A DNA stretch of 64,000 bases from Diabrotica undecimpunctata. Lineage: Eukaryota; Arthropoda; Insecta; Coleoptera; Chrysomelidae. Below are positions 1 to 12,230 of the stretch, one piece after another. Below the pieces are notes generated by a model. That model searched no databases. It was not told the origin of the DNA and was given only the letters and a program-made list of their open reading frames with translations. Position 1 is the first letter of the stretch, and each line of letters opens with the position of its first letter. The stretch spans positions 12,401,230-12,465,229 of the forward strand of contig NC_092803.1 of assembly GCF_040954645.1 (NCBI RefSeq), written 5' to 3'. The translations under genes were made by a program, and so were the position numbers.

Positions 1-394
1 GGATTGTGGTGTTTGATTGGTTACGGAAGAATATGTAGGTGATCCATTAAATTGATATGATGAGGAGCTGTTTGGTGTATTGTTAGTTGTAGGAATTTCA
101 GATTGAATAGAACTATCCATTTTTAATTATCATTTGTAACTGGAGTACGGTCCTGGCAAACAACCTTCTTAGTCTGTAGTGGAACAGGTTTGGTATAAAT
201 ACCTGTCCTAGATTTTGTAGGTTATCCAAAATAATATTTGATAATAGTAAAAACTGTTATGTTTAAAGTAACTTACTATCTCTGTTGTGTTTATTTTTGT
301 TATTTCACTGCTGGATCACTAATTAACGAAAATATTTTTAGTATTTCACTAGTTTTTAAATTAATTATGAGAGCTCGATTTAAAACACGTATTA

Positions 395-640
395 GCTACT
401 CTAAATGTTTAAAATGATATTCACCAAGATCTATACAAATATTAAGTCGCTGTTCGAAATTACGAACAATATTTTGAAGCATTTTATGGAATACTACACT
501 ACATTAATACACTCACTATTCATTGTCTTAGTTCTTCCAATGAAGCTGGAGTGGTATTGTAAATCTTGCTTTTTAAATAACCCCATAGGAAGAAGTCCAA
601 GGGAGTTAAATCAGTGTCTTATTAAATGGAGAGCTTTATG
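395..640 (-). pseudogene. mariner-type (DDE) transposase C-terminal fragment
   Basis: Minus-strand frames give DLTPLDFFLWGYLKSKIYN and then, after a frameshift and stops, a tail with QNIVRNFEQRLNICIDLG. These fit the end of the DDE domain of Tc1/mariner-superfamily transposases that carry the FFLWGYLK motif. It is probably the same family as the element at 20634-22379. It is non-functional, and no terminal repeats were found. Confidence 0.75.
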
Positions 641-1431
641 TTATTACAATTACGAAATAGTAATTTTTATGATATTTTATACTCGTACCATGTTTACTCT
701 TCTATAAATACCCTGTTTTATATCTGCTGAATTTAATATGCAACAATTCCGCGGTTTTAACTACCTTTCCTCGAACGCTAACACCACGTACAGTTAACAG
801 AACTCAACATTCATCCCGCTTGTCGTTTTTCTTCGGTGAACTAAAACCCTTCTTCAACAAGTCCTAAGTAAAATTGCACTATTATGTGTAAGACTAATAT
901 TCCTGGTATTTCTCAGTTGTCTCGCCCGAACCGGAGCTTATAAATTAACAGGTGTACAGTTTCTGGCTGTAAAAACGTATTGTTTCTATTTGTAAATTCG
1001 CAGTTCTGGAAAGAGAAGATTACTTTGGAAACTTTATATTGCGGCAGGTGCGGTAGCAGGGAAAGGGGTGTACAATGCTGAAACATAATTCTAAACTTTC
1101 TTTCATTACCGAAGTGGAGATGTTTGGATTAAAGTGATTTGCAGGATCTTTATGATTGGAACAAATAATAAATTTTGTCTACGCCCTCTTGTTTTAATGA
1201 TTTCTGTTTATGTTAATCGTGAAAAACGTGCCATGATGTTAACTTAATTTGATGCTTTCTATATTTTAACCTGTATAAAAACAAACTATCAATCCATTTC
1301 TGAAAGCGATTAATGAAACTTCATTAATTAGACGTACTTAGTGAAAATCCACTTTGAGTTTTAATTAAATGTAATTTACTCTTCCTCTTAATAATATTGT
1401 TTTGAAGATATTTTCTTGTGGCATCTTAAAT

Positions 1432-2075
1432 TAATTACTATTTTAATGGGAATAAACCACAATTGAAGTTTAAAATAAGTTTATGGACGTTTCAATTTCC
1501 ACTTCGGAAATCCTCAAAAAGTAAAAACATTAATAAGTGATGGATTCGACCGTTACTTGATGGAAATTCATTTTATATAACAATAAACCATTGAAAACTT
1601 TGTTTTCAAAACTTCCACAAAATTTATTATAATTTTTTATCACTACAGCTGTTAGGTAGAGTGTCTTTCTCAGGCGATCTATTTTTGGTATGTGTTTACA
1701 CTTTATAGTCTTTAATGAAATAGGTTGAGGAGGAGAGAACTGTTTGTCTGAAGTTGGTCATTTAGAATTATGTCTGCGTTTTCTAATTTGTTAACTTTCA
1801 TAAATTCTAATAAAGATAGCGTAAGGCCTTTATTTTAAATGAGAAGAATTTGAAATTCATCATTAAAAGAATGATTATGATCTTGAAGGTGAAGTGCTTA
1901 TGTAGAATATGTTTTTCTATTATTGAAAGCCCTTTTATGTCCTGCTATACGTTTGTTAAAAGTTCTACCAGTTTGACCGATGTAACTTTTGGGCAGACGA
2001 AAATGGGTTTAAAGATTTTAAATTTGTTTTTTGTGCTATTTCTAAATTATAGTACTGACAATTGTTATATTTGAT
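1432..2075 (-). mobile_element. Penelope-like element, 3' part with GIY-YIG endonuclease
   Basis: A minus-strand frame near 2010-1830 reads YIGQTGRTFNKRIAGHKRAF, the GIY-YIG endonuclease core of Penelope-like retroelements, followed by a conserved HNHSFN-like part and LLEFMKVNKL. The 3' tail at 1515-1432 is nearly identical to plus-strand 14980-15067, which shows a shared family. Stops interrupt the ORF. Confidence 0.75.
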
Positions 2076-2343
2076 AGAGTAATGGAAAAATAAAAAACCT
2101 CCAACATGTGTTTAAAATTGTTTAAAAATAATTTATCTTTTAAAAGTTATTCGATCAAATGTCGGTTAATTCGTTAATGATTTTTTAAGATATGTATGAT
2201 TTAAGATCCAAATACCGGGTTAAAAGACATATTTGGCGCTTAATCTGATGTTTCAAAATAAAAAATACGTGTTATAATAACGTATTATTAAATTTTTAGC
2301 TATAATACATATAAATAATTATATCGTTTATATAAAAAATACT

Positions 2344-2637
2344 ATGGTAGGTCAATATCGAAATTCAATGATGCATTAAAGCCGTCAATGTCATCTTGAA
2401 TGCCTTTATGCTCTACGATATTTTCGTAGAATTGTTTGGCATCCAGTGGAATAAGCTCCATGAATGACAGTATGTCATTAAGTTTTATAATAAATATAAT
2501 AAAGACAGGTTTCCCATTAATCCATAAAATTTGCAGTTTGAAGGAGTATAAAAATTCTGTAGTCCTGGTTGCATTTCTTCTGACTCGTTTACTTATGTGT
2601 TTACTGTATTTTTTTAGTTTGAAGCCAGTGAATGGAA
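2344..2637 (-). other. unrecognised open reading frame, about 97 codons
   Basis: The minus strand is open from 2637 to a TAG at 2344, ending with ...GFNASLNFDIDLP. There is a basic stretch KHISKRVRRNATR early and an acidic end. No family is recognised and there is no ATG near the start, so it may be an internal piece of a transposon ORF. The overlapping plus-strand ORF is poorer in composition and was not called. Confidence 0.25.
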
Positions 2638-3329
2638 TTCCAATTTATATCTTTCTACAATTTGAACCATTAATAATTTCTTTCGTTTTCTGCAATTTTT
2701 TATAACGTTTATATAATCAATGGGAGTATACAACCGATTTTGGAGCTTTAGTGCTGACTCTATGTCCCCAAATTGGGAGTCATTGGGCATAAAACTGTGT
2801 CATGATACTAGAAACCGCATCGTCATTTTTTTTAAGAAGATATAAGCTCAAGCACAGATTAAGATTTTAAAAGCATCACAATTGTTACTTGAGGTGTTAG
2901 GTTCATCACATTACATCACAAGTTACTTGAAGTGTTAGGTTCTCTTGCAAATATTTTAATAAAATAGAACCACCTCTTGTGCTTCTTTTTCTGCTGTGCC
3001 TTCGACCCAAACATAGCAATGGCCTCACCCAGTTTTTTCTGAATGTACACCGCAGTTATAAAGCCACAACTGCCTTTTGTAAAATACAATATTCGATGGA
3101 ATACGTAGTAGAGGTAGGGTTTTTTCCAAATCAAAAGTCAATACCTCCAGATTTTCTTAATTTTTAGCTTTTTGGAGATCTGAATTCACGGGATTTCTAG
3201 CTGCTTTTGCTTCATCTTGATGAGTATCTCTCAGTTTCGCTATCCTGATGTTCTTCTGTATACAAGTTAAACATTATGTCTAAGGTTACAATCACTTTGG
3301 TTTCTACAATAATACTACTACTTGTCGGT

Positions 3330-3740
3330 TTATAACGTTCTTCGCCGTTTTCCGACTTCCAATCGCCACTTAGACCGGTTGTTCCATAGATCTTCTTCTA
3401 TGGCCCTCTCTCTCAGTTCTTTATTTATTCCTTCGCTCCAACTTTTTCTTGGTCTACCTCGTTTTCTCTTTCCTTCTGGTTGCCACTTTAGTATTTCTTT
3501 TGGCATTCGTTGTTCGTCCATTCTTTGTATGTGTCCGAACCAGATAAGTTGTTTTGTTGTAAGGTCATCTGTGATTGTTCGTTTGATTCCCATTACTTCT
3601 CTAATGCGTTCGTTGGTAATCCTTTCTCTTCTAGATCTTCCTGCGGCTCTTCTCCAAAAATCCGTTTCCGTCGCTTTCAGCGTTGACAGTGTTTCTACAA
3701 TAATGCGACCTATATTTTGGAAATTTGCTGATGTGATCAA
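3330..3740 (-). pseudogene. LINE ORF2 C-terminal tail, RTE-like
   Basis: The 3' part of a non-LTR retrotransposon reverse transcriptase. Visible are LIWFGHIQRMDEQRMPKEI, then the basic GKRKRGRPRKSW block and an ED-rich end, the usual C-terminus of insect endonuclease/reverse-transcriptase proteins. Reverse transcriptase and endonuclease are missing, consistent with 5' truncation. It abuts the unassigned family copy at 3740, suggesting insertion into it. Confidence 0.75.
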
Positions 3741-4262
3741 TAATGCTTAGTTTTTGATCTTCAGGCATTTTTGGATGGCTAGCTGTCTTTTCTCTTCTAT
3801 GATCTTTAATGACTTCTATTGAACCAACTTTTGTTAAATATCGGACAACTCTGGCCGACGATATTCTCAAAGTGTGAATAAACATTTTTGAACATACTAC
3901 TTTACCAGCTAGGCGGTATATTCTTGTGTGAATTATTTTAGTCGATAGGTTAGCTCTTTTTTTTTTTGGTGGCACAACTACGACTGAAGGTAGAGGAATT
4001 TAGCTTGATATTTATTAAGTACCCAAACTCTGTTAAATTCTTGTTGCCTTTCTTCTAAACCTATTTTATTGTAACATTTGTCTTTGCAGCAATAATCTGT
4101 AAACTGTCTAGCTTCTACGGATTTGCCCTTTTGACTTGAATACGGCTTATTGGTTTTACATAAAAGTTTTCGAGATCGCCCGGAATTATTTTTAACTCGT
4201 CTCTTGCGACCTTTTTTTGTCTTCCTTTTCTAGAGTCCTCGATGTTTTCTGTTTCTAATCTA
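3740..4262 (-). pseudogene. unassigned transposase-like family, copy 1 (N-terminal half)
   Basis: Minus-strand frames give a basic region (RKRRVKNNSGRSRKLL), CCKDKCYNKIGLEERQQEFN, then VCSKMFIHTLRISSARVVRYL and HISKFPKYRSHYCR. The order basic region, CC-x3-C, VCxxMF, HIxxFPxxxSHYxR is shared with 23322-25066 and partly with 46775-47105. Several frameshifts are present. I recognise this as a widespread insect repeat-associated family but cannot assign it to a named superfamily. Confidence 0.6.
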
Positions 4263-4554
4263 TTGGAATTGTCATTAAAATCACCTAAGATGGGTATCTA
4301 GTATTTCTTAAAAAGAAATATAATATTAAGTACACCTAATTACTTTTTAATCATAGGATTTTTTCTTTTTGTTCTCTATGTGTCAGAGTTAAAACTGCTC
4401 GTGGTTAAAACACACCAGTAAAAGATGACAAACTAAATTTTTACTATCTGTACCTAAATTTTAAAGAATTTGAAAATGTATTCTGTCCACTATTTTATAT
4501 TTTATATGTGTGTTAATAATGTTGAGTGTTTATGCTTTTATAAATAATCTCAAC

Positions 4555-4722
4555 GACTAGTAAGTTGCACTGAAGATTTGTGATATTTTATAAATATTCA
4601 CATTTTTTTCTGATTACAAAAAGCAATAAAACCATTCCGAAAGCTAGACAAAAAGTCATAAGAGTGTTTCATTAACATCCCGGCCAATTTTCTGACTACA
4701 ACCCTAATAAAGTGTGTTGTTT

Positions 4723-4725
<3 letters not shown>
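4555..4725 (+). repeat. dispersed repeat tail ending in (AT)n
   Basis: This block (CCGAAAGCTAGAC ... CGGCCA ... TCTGACTACAACCCTAATAA) recurs in inverted orientation at about 28480-28575. In both places a (TA)n tract follows directly, so the microsatellite appears to travel with the repeat. It is probably the terminal part of a Penelope-type or other retroelement. Confidence 0.6.
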
Positions 4726-4801
<76 letters not shown>

Positions 4802-4807
4802 TATATT
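4726..4807. repeat. (AT)n microsatellite
   Basis: About 80 bp of almost pure AT dinucleotides with one GT interruption. Confidence 0.97.
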
Positions 4808-5890
4808 AAATTCAAAAGAGTATATTATTTTCCGAAAATATTTTTAATTATGATATTATCCCATATTACAAAACCTTTGCCCTTTAGTTTACCTTTATTC
4901 CCGTTTAAAAACGTTTTTTAAAGTGTTTTCTAGACTATTGCGCTCTTTGGACATTTCCTCAATGTACTTATTGAAAGAATATAGTTCCAATAAACCATAA
5001 CCGTAAGTCTACTCCTCCAGAAGTGCAATTTCAGCAGAAATTGCAGAAATTGTCGGACCTAGTTCCAGGGCAGAAACGGCACGAGAAAAATCATTAATAC
5101 TTCCGTATCTGGCCCGTAACTTTTAATCGTTGTCTTCTGCAGGCTCTTCTGGAAATTAAACCTTTTAAGTCCGACATTTTTCAGCATCCTGTCATAAATA
5201 AAGAGGTACTCAGAGCGGGCGAGATGATAACGATTCTTTTTGTCAACGTTGAAGAGTTTTACGACGATTTTTGTGACGTGGCGATAAAACATTCGTAAAC
5301 GTCACAGTTTACAGTTACAGGGCTGAAATGGCAAGGCTGTTTTTTCTCTAATTAGATTTCTTAGAAATTATGGCCGGTACATGTGTGCCAGTTGAAAATA
5401 CTGCTTTCTATTATAATACTTCTGTTTTATTTCAACAATCTTTTCTTTTTATAATCACAAAGTAAATTTTTTCAATTTTGGTTTTTTTGTTCAGATTAAG
5501 GAGGAATGTAGATTATAGGAAAACTTTTTCATTTTATATTGCAGGAATCGTTAACCCTATAGACGTCAGAACCGTCTCTAGTAGTAATGAAAACTGTCTG
5601 TTCTTAAGTTACAGTTATAGTATAGTCTCTGTTATAGGTTTAAAAAATTTATTTCGCCGGCGATATTTTTTATTTATTTATCTAAAGTATGTATTTTAAA
5701 TTTTATGCAAATTTTAATATCATTATTATTTTTTTGAATATTTAAAGTGTGGTCATTAAGGGTTGGCGTGACATCAATATGACACAAATTCCTAATGTAA
5801 ATTAGTACTACGCAAGTGCGTATCTTGTTTTCTAGGGCACCTGACAATCAAAACCTCAGTTACTTGTTGCTGTGTTCGCGTTGTGTTAAA
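4808..5890. other. AT-rich stretch without recognised gene
   Basis: Only short ORFs are present. One minus-strand frame of 77 codons (5292-5059) has balanced composition but no recognised motif. The plus-strand ORF at 5478-5699 is likewise unrecognised. Confidence 0.4.
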
Positions 5891-5899
5891 TATAACATC

Positions 5900-7740
5900 A
5901 TTTAAATCAAAATGAGTGACTACGAACGAAATCAAAAGACGTCCAGTTATGAGACGAGCTGATGTAGAGTGAGGATAAAAATAGTGAATTAGAAGAAGTA
6001 TATGAATCAGATGAATTTTTTCCATCTTCAGATGACGAAAAATTACCTGACGAGTATAAAATTAGTATCAATAATCGTCTAAAAAAACTAATTCAGATTC
6101 AGCGCCTAGTTCTTCAGTTACGACATTTACAGTGGTAAGCTATTTTATGATAAATACCAGCAGTCTTTATTTTTAATTTTATTTTATTTATAATCCTAAA
6201 GTAAATTATTTTTTAGTCGAAATTTAGCAGTCGGGTGACATACCCAATGAATGGTTGACCTCAACATTGTCTTCCAAAAAAGAAAAATGCTAGAGAATGC
6301 ACCGACCAACTCACCATAAGCCTGATGTCTCACACACTTAAAAAGATCATCCATAAACGCATTTACCAAATACTTGATAAGGATACTGAAGAAACCCAAT
6401 TTGGTTTCCGTACAGGCGTAGGTACTCGTGCAGCTGTCTTTGCATTTAACGTACTAATCCAAAGAAGCTTGGATGTGAACCAAGATATGTACGTCTGTGT
6501 TATAGATTACAACAAGGCTTTCGATAAAGTCCGCCACAAAGCAAAACACGTCCATGGACATCCTCAAAGCAAAAAAATTACAATACAATGACCTTCGAAT
6601 TATAACAAATCTATATTATAAACAGCAGGCACACATACGCATTAATGAACACACATCAAAAGAGTTCGAAATTAAAAGAGGAGTGCAACAGGGATCTGTT
6701 TTGTCACCACTTCTATTCAATGCATACTCTGAATTAACGGTTAAACTTTAGAACAAGTTGAAAACTACAATTATCTTGGCACAATAATTAATCACACAAA
6801 AGATTACTCTAAAGAAATCAAAGTTCGAATAGAGAAAGTACGAACACACTTCAATAAAATGAGAAAGGTACTTAAAGGAACTGAAATTAGACTTGAAAGT
6901 TAGGCTGGCAAGGTGTTATATTTTCTCGACTTTGCTTTACGGGATAGAAGCATGGACACTTAACGCGTCGACTACTACAAATTTGAAAGCATGTGGACTA
7001 TGGGTGTATAGAAGAATCTTGAAGGTATCATGGACCGAGCATGTAATAAACAACGAAGTCATGAGAAGAGTCAACAAAAGAATGGAAATATTGGAAACCA
7101 TCAAGACACGAAAGCTGCAATATCTGGGGCATGTTATACGTAATAAAAGACTCAACATACTTCAATTATTAATTATACAAGGGAAAATCCAGGGCAAGAG
7201 AAGTGTAGGAAGAAGAAGAATCTCATGGTTGCGTAACTTGAGGGAACGATACGGATTCACATCAATCGAACTATTCAAAGCGGCAACATCTAAGATCAGA
7301 ATAGCCATGCTGATTGCCAACCTCCTTCACGAAGATTACACTTAAAGAAGAAATTATTTTTTAAATAAAACCTTCCTCAGAATGTTGTACTCAAGATTTA
7401 GTGATAGCAGAACAACAAATGAATACAGTCGACGACATAATCAGTTCTGTTATTGAACAGTTCAGAGATACGGAAGAAACTGATACTACTGACGCTACTT
7501 CATTGGATATCCTTAAGTGGAGATATACTGATGGTACTTTGCTCAAGCATTTTGCTTTTATTGTGAGAGATGTTGGAGTACTGCCACATTATTATGAGCA
7601 GTATATAAATAAAACACCATATGAGTTCTTTTAGATTTTCGTAACCAATGATATTATAAGTGTCATGGTTCACTAGACGAATCTGTGTGCGGAACAAGTT
7701 TCTCCAACCAACAACATAGTCCATGGTGAAAGAAAACATG
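5900..7740 (+). mobile_element. piggyBac-like transposase remnant split by a LINE
   Basis: Two plus-strand pieces fit the N-terminal half of a piggyBac-like (DDE_Tnp_1_7) transposase. The first, about 5970-6140, is an acidic leader with ESDEFFPSSDDEKLPDE. The second, 7480-7660, reads GVLPHYYEQYINKTPYEFF, then an in-frame stop, then FVTNDIIS. A LINE fragment at 6301-7345 lies between them, which suggests nested insertion. No terminal repeats or TTAA sites were identified, so the joint assignment is tentative. Confidence 0.5.
6301..7345 (+). pseudogene. LINE reverse transcriptase fragment with internal deletion
   Basis: The RT palm part is present (GFRTGVGTRAAVFAFN, CVIDYNKAFDKVRH, KRGVQQGSVLSPLLFN), but the block with the catalytic YADD is missing. 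The frame then resumes in the thumb and C-terminal domain (YNYLGTIIN, LLYGIEAWTLN, RKLQYLGHVIRN, GRRRISWLRNLRERYG). At least two frameshifts separate the parts. The tail type recurs at 8530, 18460, 19660, 55251, 56151 and 58570, so one LINE family dominates the window. Confidence 0.85.
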
Positions 7741-8454
7741 CAAGCAATGGGTTACTACTAGTGCTTTAGAACTTTTTTAAATTTTTGGTATTATTATTTG
7801 GATGGATTTTGATCACACAGTCACAGTAATGAGTTCTGCGTTAACCATACAGAGTATATCCTGTAGTCATTGGCTTGTAGTTCTTTATCTACCCTCTGGT
7901 TATTAACTGTCACTCATTTGACCCACTCTGATTGTGTGTAAAAGAACAAGAGTTCCAGAGATAAGCGATTAGTTTTGCACTCGGTATACTGAGTGGCCTC
8001 TTCCCGTCGTTCAACACTTCTTGGATTTCTTTGTCGATAATTTCTACTGTGAAAAAGAATAGGAGATGTAGAGATAATCGACAAATCCTTACAACCCTCT
8101 GGTCATTGTCGATCAGTTCTTGGATTTCTTTTACTTCATCAAAGTAGTCCAGAACTCCGATTGTTTCACTATATATCTAACAATATTCAGAACGATGCCA
8201 ACAATTTGTAAAGTTTAAATAGTACCCTTACAATTTGTATCAAATTAAGGATAAAATATCTTTGTAAAATAGGTCCTGAAATATTGTAAGGCTGCACCTT
8301 TTGTTTAGTTTTGTTATAATACTAGCTACTATATATTTCAATTTTTTACACCCACACTGCTCGTGGTAAATTTTACATGTATAAGAAAGCCGATTCTTCC
8401 TGCTATATATTGTCTTCAGTACATTCATTGTGAAATAAATATCTTGACCTCAAG
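7741..8454. other. intergenic stretch, no recognised gene
   Basis: No motif recognised. The minus strand near 7970-8150 has a fairly open frame containing VKEIQELIDNDQ and DKEIQEVLND, possibly an internal LINE piece, but it is too weak to call. Confidence 0.3.
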
Positions 8455-8529
8455 TTGTTCTTCGCCTTTTCTCCTTACCTCACTGATATCAATGTCATCC
8501 CATTTTATATGCTGAAGCTCATTTTTTCG

Positions 8530-8745
8530 TCGGATGATCTATCCCTACTTCCTACGACTTATAATGGAAGGGAAAGGGGAAGGAAGAAGAGGTCCAGGAA
8601 GAAGAAAATGCTCCTGGTTGAAGAATGTAAGAGACTGGACAGGCATGGACACACATTCGATACTAAGAACAGCTCAAGATAGAGAGCAATTTGCTGTAGT
8701 TATAGCCAAACTTCAGTAATGGGGAAGGCACCTTAAGAAAAAGAT
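8530..8745 (+). pseudogene. LINE ORF2 C-terminal tail
   Basis: The frame LRLIMEGKGEGRRGPGRRKC then SWLKNVRDWTG ... AVVIAKLQ matches the C-terminus of the dominant LINE family in a divergent subfamily (the usual end is ...MIANLRR). It stops at 8717-8719 and is followed by A-rich DNA. It is a 5'-truncated copy. Confidence 0.75.
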
Positions 8746-10440
8746 CTATCCCTGGTATTATCTGTTAGTATATGCAGTGATCGTCATCTGCGGTAGCTTT
8801 ATCCAGTGTGAGGAGTTTAACCATGCTCCGTTTTTAGGTTTTTCGCGTTGTTACCCAAAATAACCGGACATTCAGAACTGTCGGAGTCACTTGAAACCTC
8901 ATTCAGGAGATTAGTCAATAACCTACCCTGCTGTCTACGCAGATTGGTAGGTGTTGATTATGCACTAAAGGAGTTTGAAAGGGTGGAATAATATTGGGAT
9001 TAGGATCTAGTTTCATATAATTAAGCGACAGAAAATAATCAAGGGGCACGGGTGGACACTAATCCCTAAAGAATGTCTGCCCTTTCTCGTTGTTACATAT
9101 AAGTACTTATCCTTATCCTTACCCTACAAACAAACCCGATACCAAATTATCCAACAGTTTTGGTGGAAAACAAAATATATCAAATTTTATTTTATCTTTT
9201 TTACTTACATTAAAATATATTTTTCTTTTCTAATTAAAATTATTTACAAACTTAATCTGCCTCATTTAATGTGTAAATATTGTTTTCCTAAATAAAGTAA
9301 AAGTATGTTTTAAACGTAGAATATTCGTCTTATATCCTCTTAGTCCTTTTTCTTTTCATTTCTACTTATTTTGTTGGCAGTTTCTCCGTAACTATAACAA
9401 ATAATACCAACTTCGCATCTCATAAGCTGACATGCCATGCGGCCGGCCGCTGGCCAGTTTGCCCGCTGCGGCAGTTGGCACCACTGAGCGTCAATCAAGT
9501 CAGGCGGTTTTTAGTGTTTGACCACACCGTGGCGTGATGTTTAACACTGTCGACGATTCGGCTAATGGTTCTTTTCTTGTTTTATTAGAGAACGACATAT
9601 GTTTATAGCTAACTTCTGAGAATGGAGGATGAGCTAATAATGGCTACATCAAGCGAAGTTTTTTATTACGATCGTTTCCTTTAATATGTTGCGTAGAGGT
9701 GACATCTTGTCACTAGTAAATTTTGGGTTTAGGCCTACGCTAAAAGTACACTGCTGGCAAAAATTTAATAACACTAGATTCATTTTGTGATTGTCTGCAA
9801 TTTTTGTAGATGGTCTTTGGGAGACTTCTTTAGATTTTTGTCAATAAAAAACAATTTATAGCTTCTACACCCATTTGTGTTGACGACGGTGGTCGCAACA
9901 TATTTATTTATAGTAGATCAGTATATAGGGAAGTAACTAAAAGTTCTACCATACTTATTAAATTGCTTTTACAACAAACAGGTACTTCTAATATTTGATC
10001 TAATATTCAACAACCTTACATTTCATGCCTGCAAACTAAAATATAATACTGAAATAAATTATATTTTACGATCGTTTCCCAAGTTTCCATCGACAGGTGA
10101 CGTTAAATATGATAAAATCATTCGCGTGTTCCATAAATGTGCTATAATAAAGCACAAACGAACATTAAAAGAAACTTTTTACTGGCGGAATTATGAAACT
10201 ATAGCAAATGAGTACATAGACGTAGATGGAGTAAAATTTTAGCGAAATATAATTGTATTTTGGATTATTATAATTGTACAGAGAAAAAGTTTTGCCCACC
10301 AAAAATTGTGCTCATTTTTTTAGTTGATTAGTTGAAGTTTTTTTTATTAGTTTAGACTTTTTATTGGATATGTAACAAAGGGGCAAAGGTTTACATAAAC
10401 TTCTCTTTTGGACTTATACCGGGTGGGAGAAAAGAAATGT
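8746..10440. other. long non-coding stretch with one GC-rich island
   Basis: No coding motif of length is recognised. A GC-rich block at about 9431-9540 with GGCCGGCCGC stands out from the AT-rich background. An ATG at 9620 opens a 20-codon frame (MEDELIMATSSEVF...) that could be the start of a Harbinger-type protein, but nothing supports it downstream. ACGATCGTTTCC occurs at 9668 and again near 10069. Confidence 0.3.
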
Positions 10441-10477
10441 TTTTCTTACGTTAATTTTGGGACACAGTATAGGGAGC

Positions 10478-10630
10478 AAAAGCAAATTAATAAAATGTTG
10501 TCAAATCTTAAGTAATTCTGCTAATTTTATAGTAACATCGTCACAGTATAAGCCTGTTAAAGATACAACAACTTCATTGTCCAATGTAGTTTTCATTTTT
10601 AGTATGTTTTGAGAAAGAGTTAAATAAACT
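10478..10630 (+). repeat. left pseudo-LTR of the Penelope-like element
   Basis: It begins AAAAGCAAATTAATAAAATG and ends GAGTTAAATAAACT. It matches 12231-12399 over its whole length with indels, including the shared string GATACAACAACTTCATTGT. Confidence 0.8.
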
Positions 10631-12230
10631 CGAAAGCTTAACAAACCTTAAAGAGTTTTACTTAAAGGCCAGTATTTGACTACACAACCCAAAATCTCCA
10701 TATGTAATAATACTCAAGTAGTCACTAAAGCCCTTTTAGTGACAATAAACATTAACAAATGCATACAACACAAATAATGATTACTATATAATAAAAGATT
10801 TATTTAGTTTAAGCTCCTTTATCAACAATTTCAAACTTTCCCTAAATTATGTGTTGGTTAGTTTTGATGTAATATCATTGTTCACCAACTTGTCGTTTCA
10901 GTAAATCATGAATCCTATAAAAAAACAATGGACAAACATCTCACAATACAGCTAAATATATTTTAATTCATTTGTAACAGTACTATCCTATATATTTGAC
11001 TCAAACATACTGGTCTTCAATGAGGTGTATTACAAAGAAATACATGGTACACCCAGGGAAAACGAAATATCACCAATCCTATGCCACTTTGTACTGGATG
11101 ATTTAAAAGCTGTATTAGCAAGTTACCGTTTAATGTCCCATTTTTAAAGAGATATATGGACGATTTAATTCTTGCACTTCCAAAAGACAAAATAATGGAC
11201 ACTCTACACATATTTAACAGTCATTGCCCAGACTTTCAATTTATAGTAGAATTAGAAAACAACTGCATACCATTTCTAGATATGATGTTACACCGTGATT
11301 TAAACAATGTTCTAAAAAAAGAATGGTATAAAAAATCAATATGTAGCAACAGGTTTATTAATTACTTTTAACCTAGTATTAAATATGAAAAGTAGGATTA
11401 TAACTTTATCACATCCTGAATATAGAACAACCGGTCTTAAAAAACTAAAAACGATCATGTTAGAGAATTCCTTCCCAGCGAACCTTCTGAATAGACTTAT
11501 TTTTGTGTCTCTAAGTCATAACGACAGACCAAACAGAAATTTAAACAAACAACCAAAATACGTTGTACCACTCTTTACCATATATTTCAGGTTTAACAAA
11601 TAGACTATTAAATACATTTGGAGAAGTACCTAATATCGAAATTGGAACCAGAAATATAAAAACAATATCGAAATTACACACCAAACTAAAAACACTCTTA
11701 AATATTAAAGAAAGCTCCAATGTGGTGTACTCTCTACCCTGTAATAATTGCAATAAAGTATATATTGGAGAAACGACCAGAAATTTGTCCGGAAGATTAA
11801 CATTACACAAAAGTGACATTAATCTGAATAAAGTACAAGCCTGTGCATTAAGTGAACATTCTCTTACGATGAGCCTCTTACGATGAGCCACACGCCTAAC
11901 TATGATTAAGCATAAATACTGAGAAGGGAAAGAAATTACAACACAAGACTGTTTCTAGAAATGTGTTTAATTAAAACTACACAAAACACCTTAAACAAAA
12001 GAGAAGACATTGAAAATCTTAGTGTTATATACAGTAATCTTCTTTTAATGAAGAAAACAACAACTGGGTACTTATATAAAAGTTCTTATAAAAGTTACAC
12101 AGTTTAGAGGGATTATTTCAAGTTCAAATAAGATAAACATTATTATTTTTTTTATTTTTTATTTGTGTTTGGTTTTTCCCTTCTTAATTACTTAGTAAAA
12201 TAAACTAAATTTTTGAATGAAAGAAAAAAG

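Noticed and set aside
3322..3750. 142-codon plus-strand ORF
   Set aside because: Antisense shadow of the LINE tail and unassigned-family fragment on the minus strand, which carry recognisable motifs.
4712..4921. Plus-strand ORF beginning in the (AT)n tract
   Set aside because: Mostly Ile-Tyr repeats; no coding signal after the tract.
9431..9540. tRNA or CpG-island promoter of a host gene
   Set aside because: No cloverleaf could be drawn and no downstream exon with splice sites was found.
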